Position numbers and translations under genes: made by a program. A stretch of DNA of 64,000 bases, taken from assembly GCF_027244095.1 (NCBI RefSeq), contig NC_069657.1:150408857-150472856 (forward strand), written 5' to 3'. Positions 54,501 through 64,000 of the stretch are shown in pieces. Source of the stretch: Hemicordylus capensis (lineage: Eukaryota > Chordata > Lepidosauria > Squamata > Cordylidae). Every line of letters begins with the position of its first letter. The first letter of the stretch is position 1. The notes under the pieces are model-generated. The model searched no databases, was not told the origin of the DNA, and saw only the letters and a list, made by a program, of their open reading frames with translations.

Positions 54501-57500
54501 TTGTTCACACAGCCTCTGGCAGGATAGGAGAAGTGCCCAACCTGAGGAGGAGAGCCTGGTGTGCTTCTGATTTTCAGTCATGCGCTTGCAAATGTTAAGG
54601 TAGTTGGTGGGGAGGATGTGTGTGAGGCAGCAGCTGGGTGGGACGAGTGTACTCTACCTAATTCCATCCCCAGCATTTAACCAAGGTAGGTATGTCACCA
54701 ATCATTCTTCCCTGCCTTAATGTTCACAAGTGTGTGACCGAAAATCAGGAGCGCGCTAGCTCTTCTCCTACCCTGCCAGTACTTGTGTGAACAAGCTCAC
54801 TGTGAAGCTTTGCGCTTCCAAGCACATCCTCCACGGTGCGGGATTGTTTAGAAGTTTTGAGTTAGTAAGGGCTCTTGGGTCTTTTTGAAAGATGGGCTAG
54901 AAATATTATTATTCTAAATAATGCAAGGATTTGGGAGACCTGGGGACAGAAAGGGACTAACGCTAAGATGCTCCATGCAGGGAAGAGAGCTGTGGTCGGT
55001 TACGAAGATGGGACTGTGCGCATCTGGGATCTGAAGCAGGGCAACTCACTGCATGTTCTCAAAGGTACCAAACGTGTTTCTCGCTCCTCATCCGTTTCCA
55101 TTACTGTAAAGAAGCAGGAGTGAAATTGTCATAATATCTTGGTAGGGAGCAGGGTAGGTTTTGTCCAAGAATCTGTGTTTCATAGGACTTGCTTCAGAGG
55201 AATTGTAAAGGTGGGAAATGCTCTCTTTCTTTCATGATTGGCTTCCAAGGAACATAGGGAATCCCAAGATGGTCATTGGGCCCAGTGTTCCCCCTAAGCT
55301 GTGCACACGTGCACAGTTTTTGATGTCTGCTCCTGCTCGGGTTGAATCTGGAGGGTCCCATTCAGAATGCATGTGCACACACGCTGCCTTGATCCTGCCG
55401 CTCAGAACAAAACTCATTCTGCATACAGATGAAGAAAATTAGAGAGGGCACTGATTGGGCCAGCCAAATTAAAAATGCCTCGTTGGAGAACTTCTGCAAG
55501 ACTTCATCTTCTTGTTGTATGCTTGCCCTCTACTTGGGGCTGAGGAACCTTGACTCCACTAAAAGTGGAATTGATGGGTTTGAGGATCATCAGCAGACCT
55601 TTGTTTTATTCCACAGGGCTGTAGGAGGGTATAGGTCAGCTCTGGGGTCTTGTGGTATCAAAACATGCCTTGTCCCCTGTGATAAGCAGGGTCCATTCTG
55701 GTTTGTGTTCGGATGGGAGACTACATGTGTGAGCACTGTAAGAAATTAGAGCACTTGCGTGCTTGCATGCAGAAGGTTCCAAGTTCCCTCCCTGGCATCT
55801 CCAAGATAGGCCTGAGAGAGACTCCTGCCTACAACCTTGGAGAAGCCACTGCTTGCCTTTGTGGGCAATACTGAGTTAGATGGACCAGTGGTCTGACTCT
55901 GTATACTTCTGCCCAAGGATAGCCAGGTATTATGGTTCTAGGCATTGGCAAAGATGGAGGAAGGGGACAGAGGGATGTGCTGAGTTGAGCTCTGCTCTTG
56001 CTTAGGCATCTTCCATATTTAGCTATGTGATCTTTGCTCTCTAATAACTACTTCCAGGTCAGGATGGGCATCAGGGCCCTTTAACCTGTGTGGCCTGCAA
56101 TAAGGATGGTAGCCTAGTTCTGACAGGCTCCATTGACTGCCATGCCAAGCTAGTGAATTCAGCAACTGGCAAGGTGAGTGTGGTACTGGAATGAATGAAC
56201 CAGGGGATCTTTTCAGTTGGGAGGGTATATGTATGCAAAATTCTTTTAGTCCCAGTGAACAACTGGCATTGCCTATCTAGCTAAGGGCGAGGGTCAATTT
56301 CTGTTTGCTACTGACCTTGTTCTCTTTGGCTACTCTTGTTCTAGCAGCAAAGGTTTCAGAAATCCAGTCACTAGCTCCTGGGAACTGAGATCATCCCCCC
56401 CACCCCCCAAACTTTATCCAAACAGCTTTCTCTCATGGCTTGTATTTGTACATAGCTCTTTGGGGCCACGTAGATCTTGTAATGTGGTGGCTGATATGTT
56501 TTACTAATATCTCCTGTAACAGTTTGCATTCTTGGCTGAGCTTTATAAAGTTGATCTCTGCTGTCAACTTGGGTAGCATTTATGTGGAAATGCTACCCAA
56601 GGGTTTGCGCTTCTCTGCTGACAGGGTTTTGTAAACTCTGTGCTCAGAGATGATGCTTTGGATCATGACTATGTGGATTCTCCTTAATTGGTTTTCTCTT
56701 CTGTAGGTTGTGTCTGTGTTTAAAGCAGAAAGCATTGCCCCCAAGCCTTCAGCAGGAGAAGCTGAGGAGGCTGAATCCAACTCTGTTGAGTCTCTGGGCT
56801 TCTGCAATGTGTGAGTATTGAGGGTGGAGGGTGAGCTATGGTCACGAGCTTGGTATAGATCTTACGTGCTTAGTACACCAGAGAGCTTGATCCACCAAGC
56901 CATTTTGCTTCTTCAGTGCTGGGAGTTCTGAGTATCTCCTTGCCTCTATAACCTTGCCTGTGTAGAGCTCTTCCTTCTTCCTGTGGCGGTTGCTTTGGAA
57001 ATTGGGTGGTATGCTGCCGCCCCAATGGACATTTAGAAAACCACACGCCGGCGGGGGAAACACGGTGGGTGTGGGGGAGTGCATCCTCCCCCACCAGACA
57101 GATCTTGCTGTCTGCCTTGTGGCAACTACCATGTTGCCTCTTTTCTGGAGGAATGTGAACCTGGTGAATCCTCCATATTGCTCCTTTTTAATGAACCAGA
57201 GAGGGAACTCCCCTAGAAGGAGTTGAAAATTATATTTCCATTAAAAGGGTGCAGTAAAATCACTCCTCTTATCCTTCTGCTGTTGCAGGATGCCACTAGC
57301 AGCTGTTGGCTATCTGGATGGAACCTTGGCTATTTACGACATTGCCACACAGACCCTGAGGCATAAATGCCAGCACGAGGTAATGGAGAGGATGCCTAGA
57401 GGAGCCAGCAGGGGGCACTGTGAAGAAATGCATTGGCATGAAACCTCCTGAAATGCTAGGCCATAGGAGGAAGCATTGCAATGGTCTGGCAGCTGCTCGC

Positions 57501-59268
57501 ACTAATTTTCTGGTCCTTGCTATGTAGCCCAGCTGGTGACAGCCCTAGATGGGTACCCTGCTCTTAATGAACAACTGGGACTGTCAAGGCTCTCGTCAAT
57601 TCAGAAGCCTCTTTTAGGGTAGAAAGCTAAAGAAAAATAACTGGTGGATAAGTGTGCAGATTCTGGTGTCTCCTGCTGCTTTTGGCTAGATGGGTAGAAA
57701 ACATGTTACAGGATCCAATAGATGCTAGAGCACACGATGGTGTGGAGGAAGTGCTATAGTTCAGGGAATTATTAAGCCTACCAACTGGCGTGATCCAGGC
57801 AAACCTGCCCCTGCTGCCTGCTTTGCCATCTTCCCCATAGCTTTTGAGAGCAAATATTGTAGCCCTCTTCTGAGCACCATTCCCTTCTGGCCCTTCTCCT
57901 TTACAAGTGATCATTTGACCTGCAGTCGGGCTCACTCTACCCTGCTAGCTTGGTTGTGACATACAGCGTATTTATAGGCAAGATGGTGGTGCCCAGCCAG
58001 TTGTGTCTTTTAAAGCAACAAATCTGTTGGCTTGCTGAAAAATGTTAGACGTCCAGAGCTTAAGACAATATGAAGGGGTCTGGCTCTAGCTTGAGTGGGT
58101 GGGAAGGGAGGTGACCCTAATAAGAGCTTTTCCATCTGAATTTGCAGTCAGGGATTGTGCAGCTCCTGTGGGAAGAGAGCTCACCTGTGGTCTACACCTG
58201 CAGCCTGGATGGGGCCGTGTGCCTTTGGGATGCCCGTTCAGGCAAGCTGATTAGCGAGTACCGGGGCCACTCGGCTGAAATCCTGGATTTTGCTTTGAAC
58301 AAGTGAGTGCCTGCAGCAAGAAGCTCTTTAACTGGAAAAATGCTGAGTGGAGAGAGGCATTGTGGAATTCCTGTGAAGAGAGAGAGAGAATAGTGCACGA
58401 GACTGGGATAACAAGGTTGAATATCTGGATAAATGAGGCATTGGGAGGGAGGGTGAATGCTGGGAGGATGCGGTCAGGAAGGGAATGTAAGATTGAAATG
58501 CAATTGTAGGTTCAGGTGCTTCTGTGGTTGGGGGTGTGCATAGACTGGTTTGCAATAGAACCGGGTCCATTTGAGTAGTACAGTCATGAACCACTTCACA
58601 CTGGTCTGAGCCGGTCTGTTGCTTCGACTGGCCCCACCGTTTGGTTTAACTGAACTGGTTCGGGGAGTGGAACTTTGGTCCGAATTCAGACCGAACCACC
58701 ACTGGTCTGTGCACACCCCTCGTTAGGGGGGTTGTATGGGAGAAATACATATTTACCAAAGTGTTCCTCTGAAGAGGCACGTGCCTCCTTCCACCTCTGT
58801 CCACCCTCCCTCCCCATTTGTCTTGTGGAGTTAGCGCCACTGGCTGGTCCTATAAAGGCAAGTGCAGTGAAATGAAGATGTGTGCTTTAGCAGGCAGAAC
58901 AGACATGAGCCAAAGTTCATCCCTAAGTAGCCTTGGGTGCCCAAGTGTACTCTGTCTGCCCCTCAGTTCATTATATGTACTGTGTGAAACTTGAAATGTG
59001 CCTCACAGAGGAGTTGAGGAAGAATGAGAGACTTTGGTACTTTGCACATATTCTAAGGAAGAAGCCCCCTTGGAATCGGCAGGACTTGCTTCTGAGTGAA
59101 CATGGATAGGAGTGGGCTGTGAAAATGTCATGGCAAGTGTTAATAGTCCTCTTCGGAGCTAACTCATTTTCTCTTGTTGTTTTCTCTTGCAGAGATGCTT
59201 CCATTGTGGTCACCACCTCTGGGGATCACCAGGCCAAGGTGTTCTGTGTGCAGCGCCCTGACCGCTAA
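48550..59268 (+). CDS. AAMP: AAMP, WD40-repeat protein, 11 exons
   Basis: Exons: 48550-48679, 49072-49212, 50776-50895, 52613-52752, 54219-54363, 54981-55064, 56058-56173, 56707-56810, 57289-57379, 58148-58302 and 59193-59268. All introns are GT-AG and the phases close into 433 codons plus stop (human 434). Angio-associated migratory cell protein is a mainly cytosolic WD40 propeller, linked to cell migration and, in yeast (Sqt1), to ribosomal protein chaperoning. Residues 24-90 are strongly acidic ([35 protein letters not shown]). The propeller runs from [20 protein letters not shown] (about 92) to [10 protein letters not shown] at the end, with blade ends FVWRL, KVWRV, WMWKI, RIWDL, AIYDI and CLWDA. 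A less conserved loop, [19 protein letters not shown], lies near 303-321. The start is chosen because it is the first ATG after the shared promoter and gives an acidic head like the human protein. No damage is seen. Confidence 0.96.
49398..49562 (+). mobile_element. tRNA-derived SINE (Sauria-like), partial
   Basis: Box B-like GGTTTGAATCCCCGCTGG and body ATATAGGAAGATGCTGAAAG, GGAGGAGGCAGTGGTAAAC. It lies in AAMP intron 2; the 3' tail is missing. Confidence 0.7.
50381..50694 (-). mobile_element. hAT-like non-autonomous element
   Basis: Opposite orientation to the copy at 37034. It starts AAATGCCCTGGTGGGCCAG and ends TACTGTGCAGGCCTG. It ends 81 bp before AAMP exon 3. Confidence 0.6.
51661..51727. 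repeat. Inverted pair of ACTACA-TTCCC motifs
   Basis: CTGGGAAGTGTAGTTCTT at 51661 and AGAACTACAGTTCCCAG at 51711 form a hairpin with a 33-base loop in AAMP intron 3. The arms contain the same SBS-like word as the AAMP promoter. It is probably part of a worn MITE. Confidence 0.6.
51875..52074 (+). mobile_element. hAT-type MITE, reference copy
   Basis: Exactly 200 bp, from CAGTGTTCCCTCTAAGG to TTAGAGAGAACACTG. It is flanked by a perfect 8-bp duplication, CTGGAGGG (51867-51874 and 52075-52082). Contains CACATGTGCACGCGC and TCATTCTGCACACAGATGA. Non-coding. Confidence 0.92.
52945..53110 (+). mobile_element. tRNA-derived SINE
   Basis: Box A CAGCTCAGTGGAAGAGC and box B-like ACTCAATCC are clear. 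The 3' half (AGTACTGAGCTAGATGAACC, AAGCAGCTTCTTATGGAG) is shared with the 5S-like-head family. Confidence 0.7.
53240..53460 (+). mobile_element. L2 LINE 3' end
   Basis: Tail words are GTGAGCCATCCCAAGCAGTA and GGGTGGGGTATAAATATTTT. Confidence 0.6.
53620..53990. mobile_element. hAT-like repeat, left part
   Basis: Starts TAAGCCTGTGCATATTTGCA and contains GAAAATTCAGATTTTATCC. The end resembles hAT-type termini. The right end is not found; the rest is AT-rich. Confidence 0.4.
54392..54450 (-). mobile_element. L2-type 3' tail fragment
   Basis: (GTT)n followed by CGATTTCTATACCGCCCTTC and AAAATGGCTCAG, starting 29 bp after an AAMP exon. Confidence 0.6.
55283..55453 (+). mobile_element. hAT-type MITE, short copy
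   Basis: 171 bp from CAGTGTTCCCCCTAAGC to TTAGAGAGGGCACTG. It has a perfect 8-bp duplication, ATTGGGCC (55275-55282 and 55454-55461). It lacks about 30 bases present in the 51875 copy. Confidence 0.92.
55633..55908 (+). mobile_element. SINE with 5S rRNA-like head
   Basis: Contains ATAAGCAGGGTCC, then GGATGGGAGAC, identical to the 5S rRNA box C word. TGCATGCAGAAGGTTCC and the family 3' half follow. Confidence 0.7.
58529..58721. mobile_element. hAT-like short MITE
   Basis: Ends are GGGGGTGTGCATAGACTGGT and ACTGGTCTGTGCACACCCCT, inverted. No matching 8-bp flanks are found. It lies in the last AAMP intron. Confidence 0.65.
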
Positions 59269-61610
59269 CACTGCCTCACTCAGGCAGGGATTGACACTGT
59301 GAAGAAACAGGCCCATGCGGATGCCAGCGGCCACACCAGTGGTGGGGTGGGCGGGGTTAGTGTCATCGCCTCTAAGGGGCATCTAACCTCTTGGTGAGGG
59401 AAAAGCTTTGCCGCTCTCTTCCCTAATGGCTCCGGGCTAATTTCAGAAGGCTTTTAATTATCCCACCTGCCTGGTGCTTTTGTAGAACTGCAAAGCCATG
59501 AAGCCACACTCTCTCTGATCTGGGGCTAGATCACCAGGATCCTCAGCATGTTGGTGGTGGGAAGGTGTGCCATGCCTTGTGGGCAGAGGAAAGCCTTTGT
59601 ATTTCTTCCAGGTTCAAGTGTCACTTTCCCCTGCATAACTTCTGACAAAGTGTGTAAAATCCCCGGTAATATGAGACATATTAATCAGCATTAAGACATT
59701 AATATGTCTTAATGCTCTTCCCCATAAGGTGGAGCAGAGGGATTGCTTTGCAGCCTCTGAAATGAAGAGGAAGCATCTCCTCCTCCTCCTGTTGAATCCC
59801 TCTGCCTTTCACATTTGAGTGACAAATAATGTGATTAGAGACTGAGAAATCAGTGTAGGGTGTGATGACTTCTGGTACACATGTATTTCTTTTAAGAAGA
59901 TGGGTGACTGAATAGCTCAACCTGGAGTTGTTCATTGGATCAGTCATTCCTCCCCTACAAAACAACTTGGTCAAATAATGATTCTTGTCTTTGCACTCAG
60001 ATGACCACAGGATGCAATAATAAGAGAGAGAGGCTTCACAAGGATATTCTCGGCTTGGACCATTTGGCCCTGGTCAGATGGCAGTTGGGTGACTTTATAA
60101 ACAGGATCCAGATTAAGTTAGTCATGATTTGGTCCCATTGATTTAACTTAGTCCTATTGAAATTGTTTTATGTTGATGTTACTTAGCCATGGCTAACGTA
60201 ATCTGGATCCTGCCCAGTGTCCGTCATAGATCAGCCTTTTTCTGCACTCTGCCTCTGTAGTGGCTTTTTGCTAGTAAGAGGAAGTAGATACGTGCAGCAG
60301 AACCACAAAGCAGCCCCTATTCTTCCAACCAGTTCCTTTGCCTCAAGAGAGGAAGCTGACTGGGAGATTCTGCTGTTCTGCTCAGTGGTCCTTCCCGTAA
60401 TGCACACCAGCCACATCTCATTGGCAGCCAAATGTGTGGCTGTAGGTGCAACATCTAACCTTTGTTAGATAGTGTGTTCTGCTGTGAAGACCTTGGTAGG
60501 TGGGATGCTGCCTCCTGTGCACTAGGACTGGGCTAGTGCCTGCTAGCCTAGGCAGAAGCATGGGTTTGGAGAACTTGGGACCGGGCAGTGTATTTCTTGC
60601 CAGCTACTTTTTAAAGTACCTGCATTGTTCTCCTGTGGTATTTTGGGGAAAGCAGAATAGAAAGGAGGGAGAATTCTCTGAGGGCTCACAATGCTGCTTA
60701 GGAGAACTGGGGCAGGGAGAAGTTCATCAGCTGCTCTTTCTCTTGCTAAGGGAGAAGTGGCCCCTGCCACTGCCAAAGATGATGACAAAACCCAGGGGAC
60801 ATATTTATTAAGAGAGCTCATAGGGCAGCTCCAAAGGATTTCAAGGATGTGCTCTTTGTTGGGGGACAAACACTAGTAGTCATCCAGAACCCAGCTCCAA
60901 AGGGAGCCACAACCTCCAGCAATCATGACTTACCTGTCATTGCCAGCTGTCTCCCTGCCCAGCAACCATTAATGTCACAATGGGCTTTTTCAGGGCCAAT
61001 GGTTGCCAACCCTAAGTGTAGGCATTTTGAGATTGCCAGAAAAAACACCTTCCATCCCCCCCGCACCCCCCCATGTGGCTCTTCATATTGCCTGAGGTAT
61101 TCAGAGAGAGGCACTGCCCCCACCAGCATGCAGTAGCCGGTCTCATTCATGTATCACAGCAGTTGTGCCCCTTGAGTTGTTTAGAAGGGGCTCGGAAAAT
61201 GTGCTTTCTCCACAATTCCTGCACTAGTTCTTCCTGGGTATGTGTTCTCACTTTGAGGCATAATAGGGCCTGAAGTGCTCTTCTTGATGACAAATAGCCA
61301 TAAAAAAAAACAAAAAACCCAAGAGACTGGCAACCTACTCAAACTATTCCACATGAATAGTTGCTCAGTTTTCCTTCCCCACAGACCCCTCCTAGGCCAC
61401 CTTCCCATTTACACAAGTATTCCAGAGAAGACGTGTACCAGGATTTTAAAGGTGTCAGTCAAACATATTTCAGTTTTGTTTATTCTTTTAATATGAATTT
61501 CATTTTCTGTGGAACCAGCCAAGCAGTCTGGCACTTGAGTGCCTTTCTGGGTTGAGATAAATTTTGCACTTGCCCTTCAAAAAATAAAATTAAATCTATA
61601 CACTGATTTG
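59269..61610 (+). other. AAMP 3' UTR and downstream DNA
   Basis: No further coding exon is seen. The first clear AATAAA I find is at 61583-61588, about 2.3 kb after the stop. Either the 3' UTR is long or a variant signal is used earlier. Confidence 0.45.
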
Positions 61611-61726
61611 TGTTCTGGTTAAATATTTGATTACATGTTGTGGTCTGTCCTTTTTATTCTCTCATTTTAACGGCTTCCTTTTGACACAATAGGCCTTGGA
61701 TGCTGCTTGTTTTCAAAACCTTAAAC

Positions 61727-62616
61727 CTGGGGTGCACAACTCAAATACCCCAGTGAGCCAGAACCAATCATGACTTGGTGTGAGGGGGCTTGGCTCAATT
61801 TTCAGCACATTTTTGCATTAAAATTATTAACGAAAGCAATTATTAGTTACTTGTGGATCTTTTCCCCCACATCAAGGGGCCCACAACTGTAACCAAGGGT
61901 AGTGGCCAGAAAGTAGACCCTATCCCTGCTTTATCAGTGGGGTACCTGGAGGACATGCCCGCCTCCAGCAAATGCCAAGTCTTCTCTAAATTGCTGTTAA
62001 TTTCAGGCTAAAATCCTGGGCGTGCTTAGGAGAGAGCTGTACTGGGTACACCATGAGATGTATTCCTGAGTAAATATGTATTAGATGGCACTATAAGGCA
62101 GTTTCTGGGAGAGGATAGAGGGTGGCCCTCCTTGGAGAAGGCAGCTGGGCAAAAGAGTGAACTTGTACCTTTCTGGGGTGCACTCTGCCTGTACCCATCT
62201 GATGTTATAGCTGCCACTGTCCCAACCCTTTCAATCCATTGCTGAAGCTGCTGCAGATCCGGCCGGTGGGGCCTGCAGGTAGGAATATCCCACAGTAACA
62301 AAAGGGGCCATGAAGGATGGGCAGGAGACTGTTGGTCAGAGCATGGGGTGGCCAGCAAGGGGGCAAAGGGTTGGACTTGGGGGTAAGGCAGGAGGAGTGA
62401 GGTTAGTGGTTTCCAACCCAGGGGCAGGGCCAGCAAAGTGGGCAGGGGTCATCTGGTCCCAAATGGCCAACTGTATTCAGCTACTGCTGCTTAGCAGCAG
62501 GATAGGCCAAGAGCTCTTCCTGGCTCCTCCTGTTGCTGCAGAATATTCCTACCTGAGGGCCAGCAAAAAAGGCCCTATGGGGTGGTTTCAGACCCCTGAG
62601 CATTATGTTGTGCAGA
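61727..62616. mobile_element. hAT-like element, longest copy
   Basis: Starts TGGGGTGCACAACTCAAATA and ends GCATTATGTTGTGCAG. The outer parts match the copies at 37034 and 50381. The inner part, about 61850-62450, is extra and holds no recognisable transposase frame. Confidence 0.6.
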
Positions 62617-63138
62617 GTGATCCTAAGCCACATTTCCCACCGTCTGTTGGGTTCTGCCAGGGCTTGCTTTCACCAGGGAGCAGCGAGTGAGTCTGGACTC
62701 TCTTGCATTTCTGTTCTTGAGTTGTCCTGAAGGGAGTGGCAGCAGGCTGTGCGTGAAAGGGGCCTTCTCTTAGGCAGATACACTTGGAGGCATGATGGTC
62801 TTCAGGTCTTTACTGAGGTTCTCTTGGCTTTATCTCTCCCTCCCCCACATAACTGTTTTCTGGGAAAGCAGAAGGAAGCTCATCTCTTGAACTAGGACTG
62901 CTGCAAAAGGAAGCCTACAGTCCTCCTATCTGAAGGGCTGAAAGAAGCGTCGTGCTGACCTAGTCTGCTTTCTCAGCCCAGTTTATTCTAGGGCAAGACA
63001 GCTACACACGAACTAGCTGCCTGTCACTGGATGATAAATGCATCAGCTGCCAAAGACTGAGCCATCACGAAAGCTATTCCGGTGTTGGACATGATATGGC
63101 CTTGCTCCTCCTGCACCGTAAAGCCTGCCTGTAATACA
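62617..63138. other. No recognised feature
   Basis: No gene or repeat that I can name. Confidence 0.45.
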
Positions 63139-63650
63139 TGAGCGTCAAACTCAATCCGCTGGTGGGCCGGATTTGATTCCGATGCAGTTTGGGGCGCGCC
63201 ACCTTCTGTTGCCTTGCACTGCCTGCCTTCTCTTTCTCTCACTCTTTCCCTCCCCTCCCTCCGAGAAAAAGTGCCCCGCGCTGACTTCTGGTTTGGCTGC
63301 CTCGTCATCTTCCTCCCCGTCTCCCCTTTATCTCCCTTCTGAAGAAGAACGCTTCTCACTCCCTGAAGAGCCTGCTGCGAGGGACGGGGAGGGGAGTGGC
63401 GGCGAAGGAAGGAAGCCTCTCAGGGCTCCCACTACAGCGCACTGGGGGCGTGGCGGAGAGAAATGCTGCAGCTGCCAGCAGAGGGTAGAGGGAAGCCTGC
63501 CAGTCAGCAGCAGGCAAATGAGGAGACATGCCGCCTCTTTGGCAGGCAGCGGGGGGAAGTAAGGCGGTGTCCCAGCTTCACGTGGGCCGGTCACTGGAAC
63601 TCCAGGGCCCTGATCTGGCTCGCGGGCCGGCAGTTTAACATTCCAGCGCC
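63139..63650. mobile_element. GC-rich hAT-like repeat
   Basis: The left part GAGCGTCAAACTCAATCCGC with GTGGGCCGGATTTGATTCC mirrors the right part GATCTGGCTCGCGGGCCGG. This layout is known from dispersed vertebrate hAT-type MITEs. The two overlapping long frames inside (+63173 and -63328) follow from GC content. Confidence 0.5.
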
Positions 63651-64000
63651 TCTAATATAATCCTGTGCTGCTGTCACTTGTCTGTACATTTTCTTAGGGA
63701 GCTCCTCCCATTAGTTTTTGGTTAGTGGTATTTGTAATGCAGAAGCCATCGCGGTGAGGAATCTTTCGTTCAGGGACGCTTTCTTGGCCCCATGAACAAG
63801 GCTAATGCTTCCGAAGGGTAATTCAAGTCTTGGCTGCGGTCTACATGTTCAGAAATAGGAAATGGTGCTGTCCTCCTGTGACTATATCACTTAAGAATTT
63901 AGGCGGGGTGTGTGTGTATATATATTTTAGAAAATTCCCATGTTTTGGATGATTACTCCTTGCAGATAATAAAAAGAGAACTTTAAAAAGCTAGATCAGG
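63651..64000. other. No recognised feature
   Basis: Nothing named up to the window edge. Confidence 0.4.

Noticed and set aside
63173-63562. 129-codon plus-strand frame, possible new gene
   Set aside because: It lies inside a GC-rich hAT-like repeat with inverted ends, is low-complexity and has no splice or family support.

Overview
This is vertebrate nuclear DNA, most likely from a squamate reptile (lizard or snake). The repeats point that way: CR1 LINEs with a TTCTTATG-type tail, many L2 3' ends, an R4/Dong-like LINE with a restriction-like endonuclease, several SINE families, many short hAT-type MITEs and one Helitron-like element. The genes point to the 2q35-type block PNKD / TMBIM1 / AAMP. 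The species call is inference; nothing in the window names it.

Three protein-coding genes can be rebuilt exon by exon with intact frames and GT-AG introns. (1) A TMBIM1-like (RECS1 / Lifeguard-3) gene on the + strand has 11 coding exons between 15755 and 35496 (257 aa). A CpG-rich candidate promoter and untranslated first exon ends near 4656. (2) The short, three-exon PNKD form (MR-1S type) is on the - strand, 48182 down to 40179 (135 aa). (3) AAMP, a WD40 protein, is on the + strand with 11 exons between 48550 and 59268 (433 aa). PNKD and AAMP start 367 bp apart from a shared GC-rich promoter. In mammals TMBIM1 is nested antisense inside the long PNKD transcription unit. The order and orientation here fit that layout, with the metallo-beta-lactamase exons of long PNKD expected beyond the left edge.

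Layout: 1-3930 is a patchwork of CR1 pieces with a nested SINE. 4130-4656 is the putative TMBIM1 promoter. 5180-15750 is intron or upstream DNA with L2, MITE, SINE and Helitron-like insertions. 15755-35500 is the TMBIM1 coding region with repeat-filled introns, including two R4-like LINE copies and two palindromic MITEs. 35500-40179 is the convergent interval, holding a six-unit tandem array. 40179-48182 is PNKD, whose first shown intron holds a CR1 of about 2.7 kb. 48183-48549 is the bidirectional promoter. 48550-59268 is AAMP. 59269-64000 is AAMP 3' sequence and hAT-derived repeats. No GPBAR1 reading frame is visible after AAMP, although it is the neighbour there in mammals.

No tRNA or rRNA gene, CRISPR array or virus-derived element was recognised. 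Boundaries of repeats are approximate unless a target-site duplication is stated.
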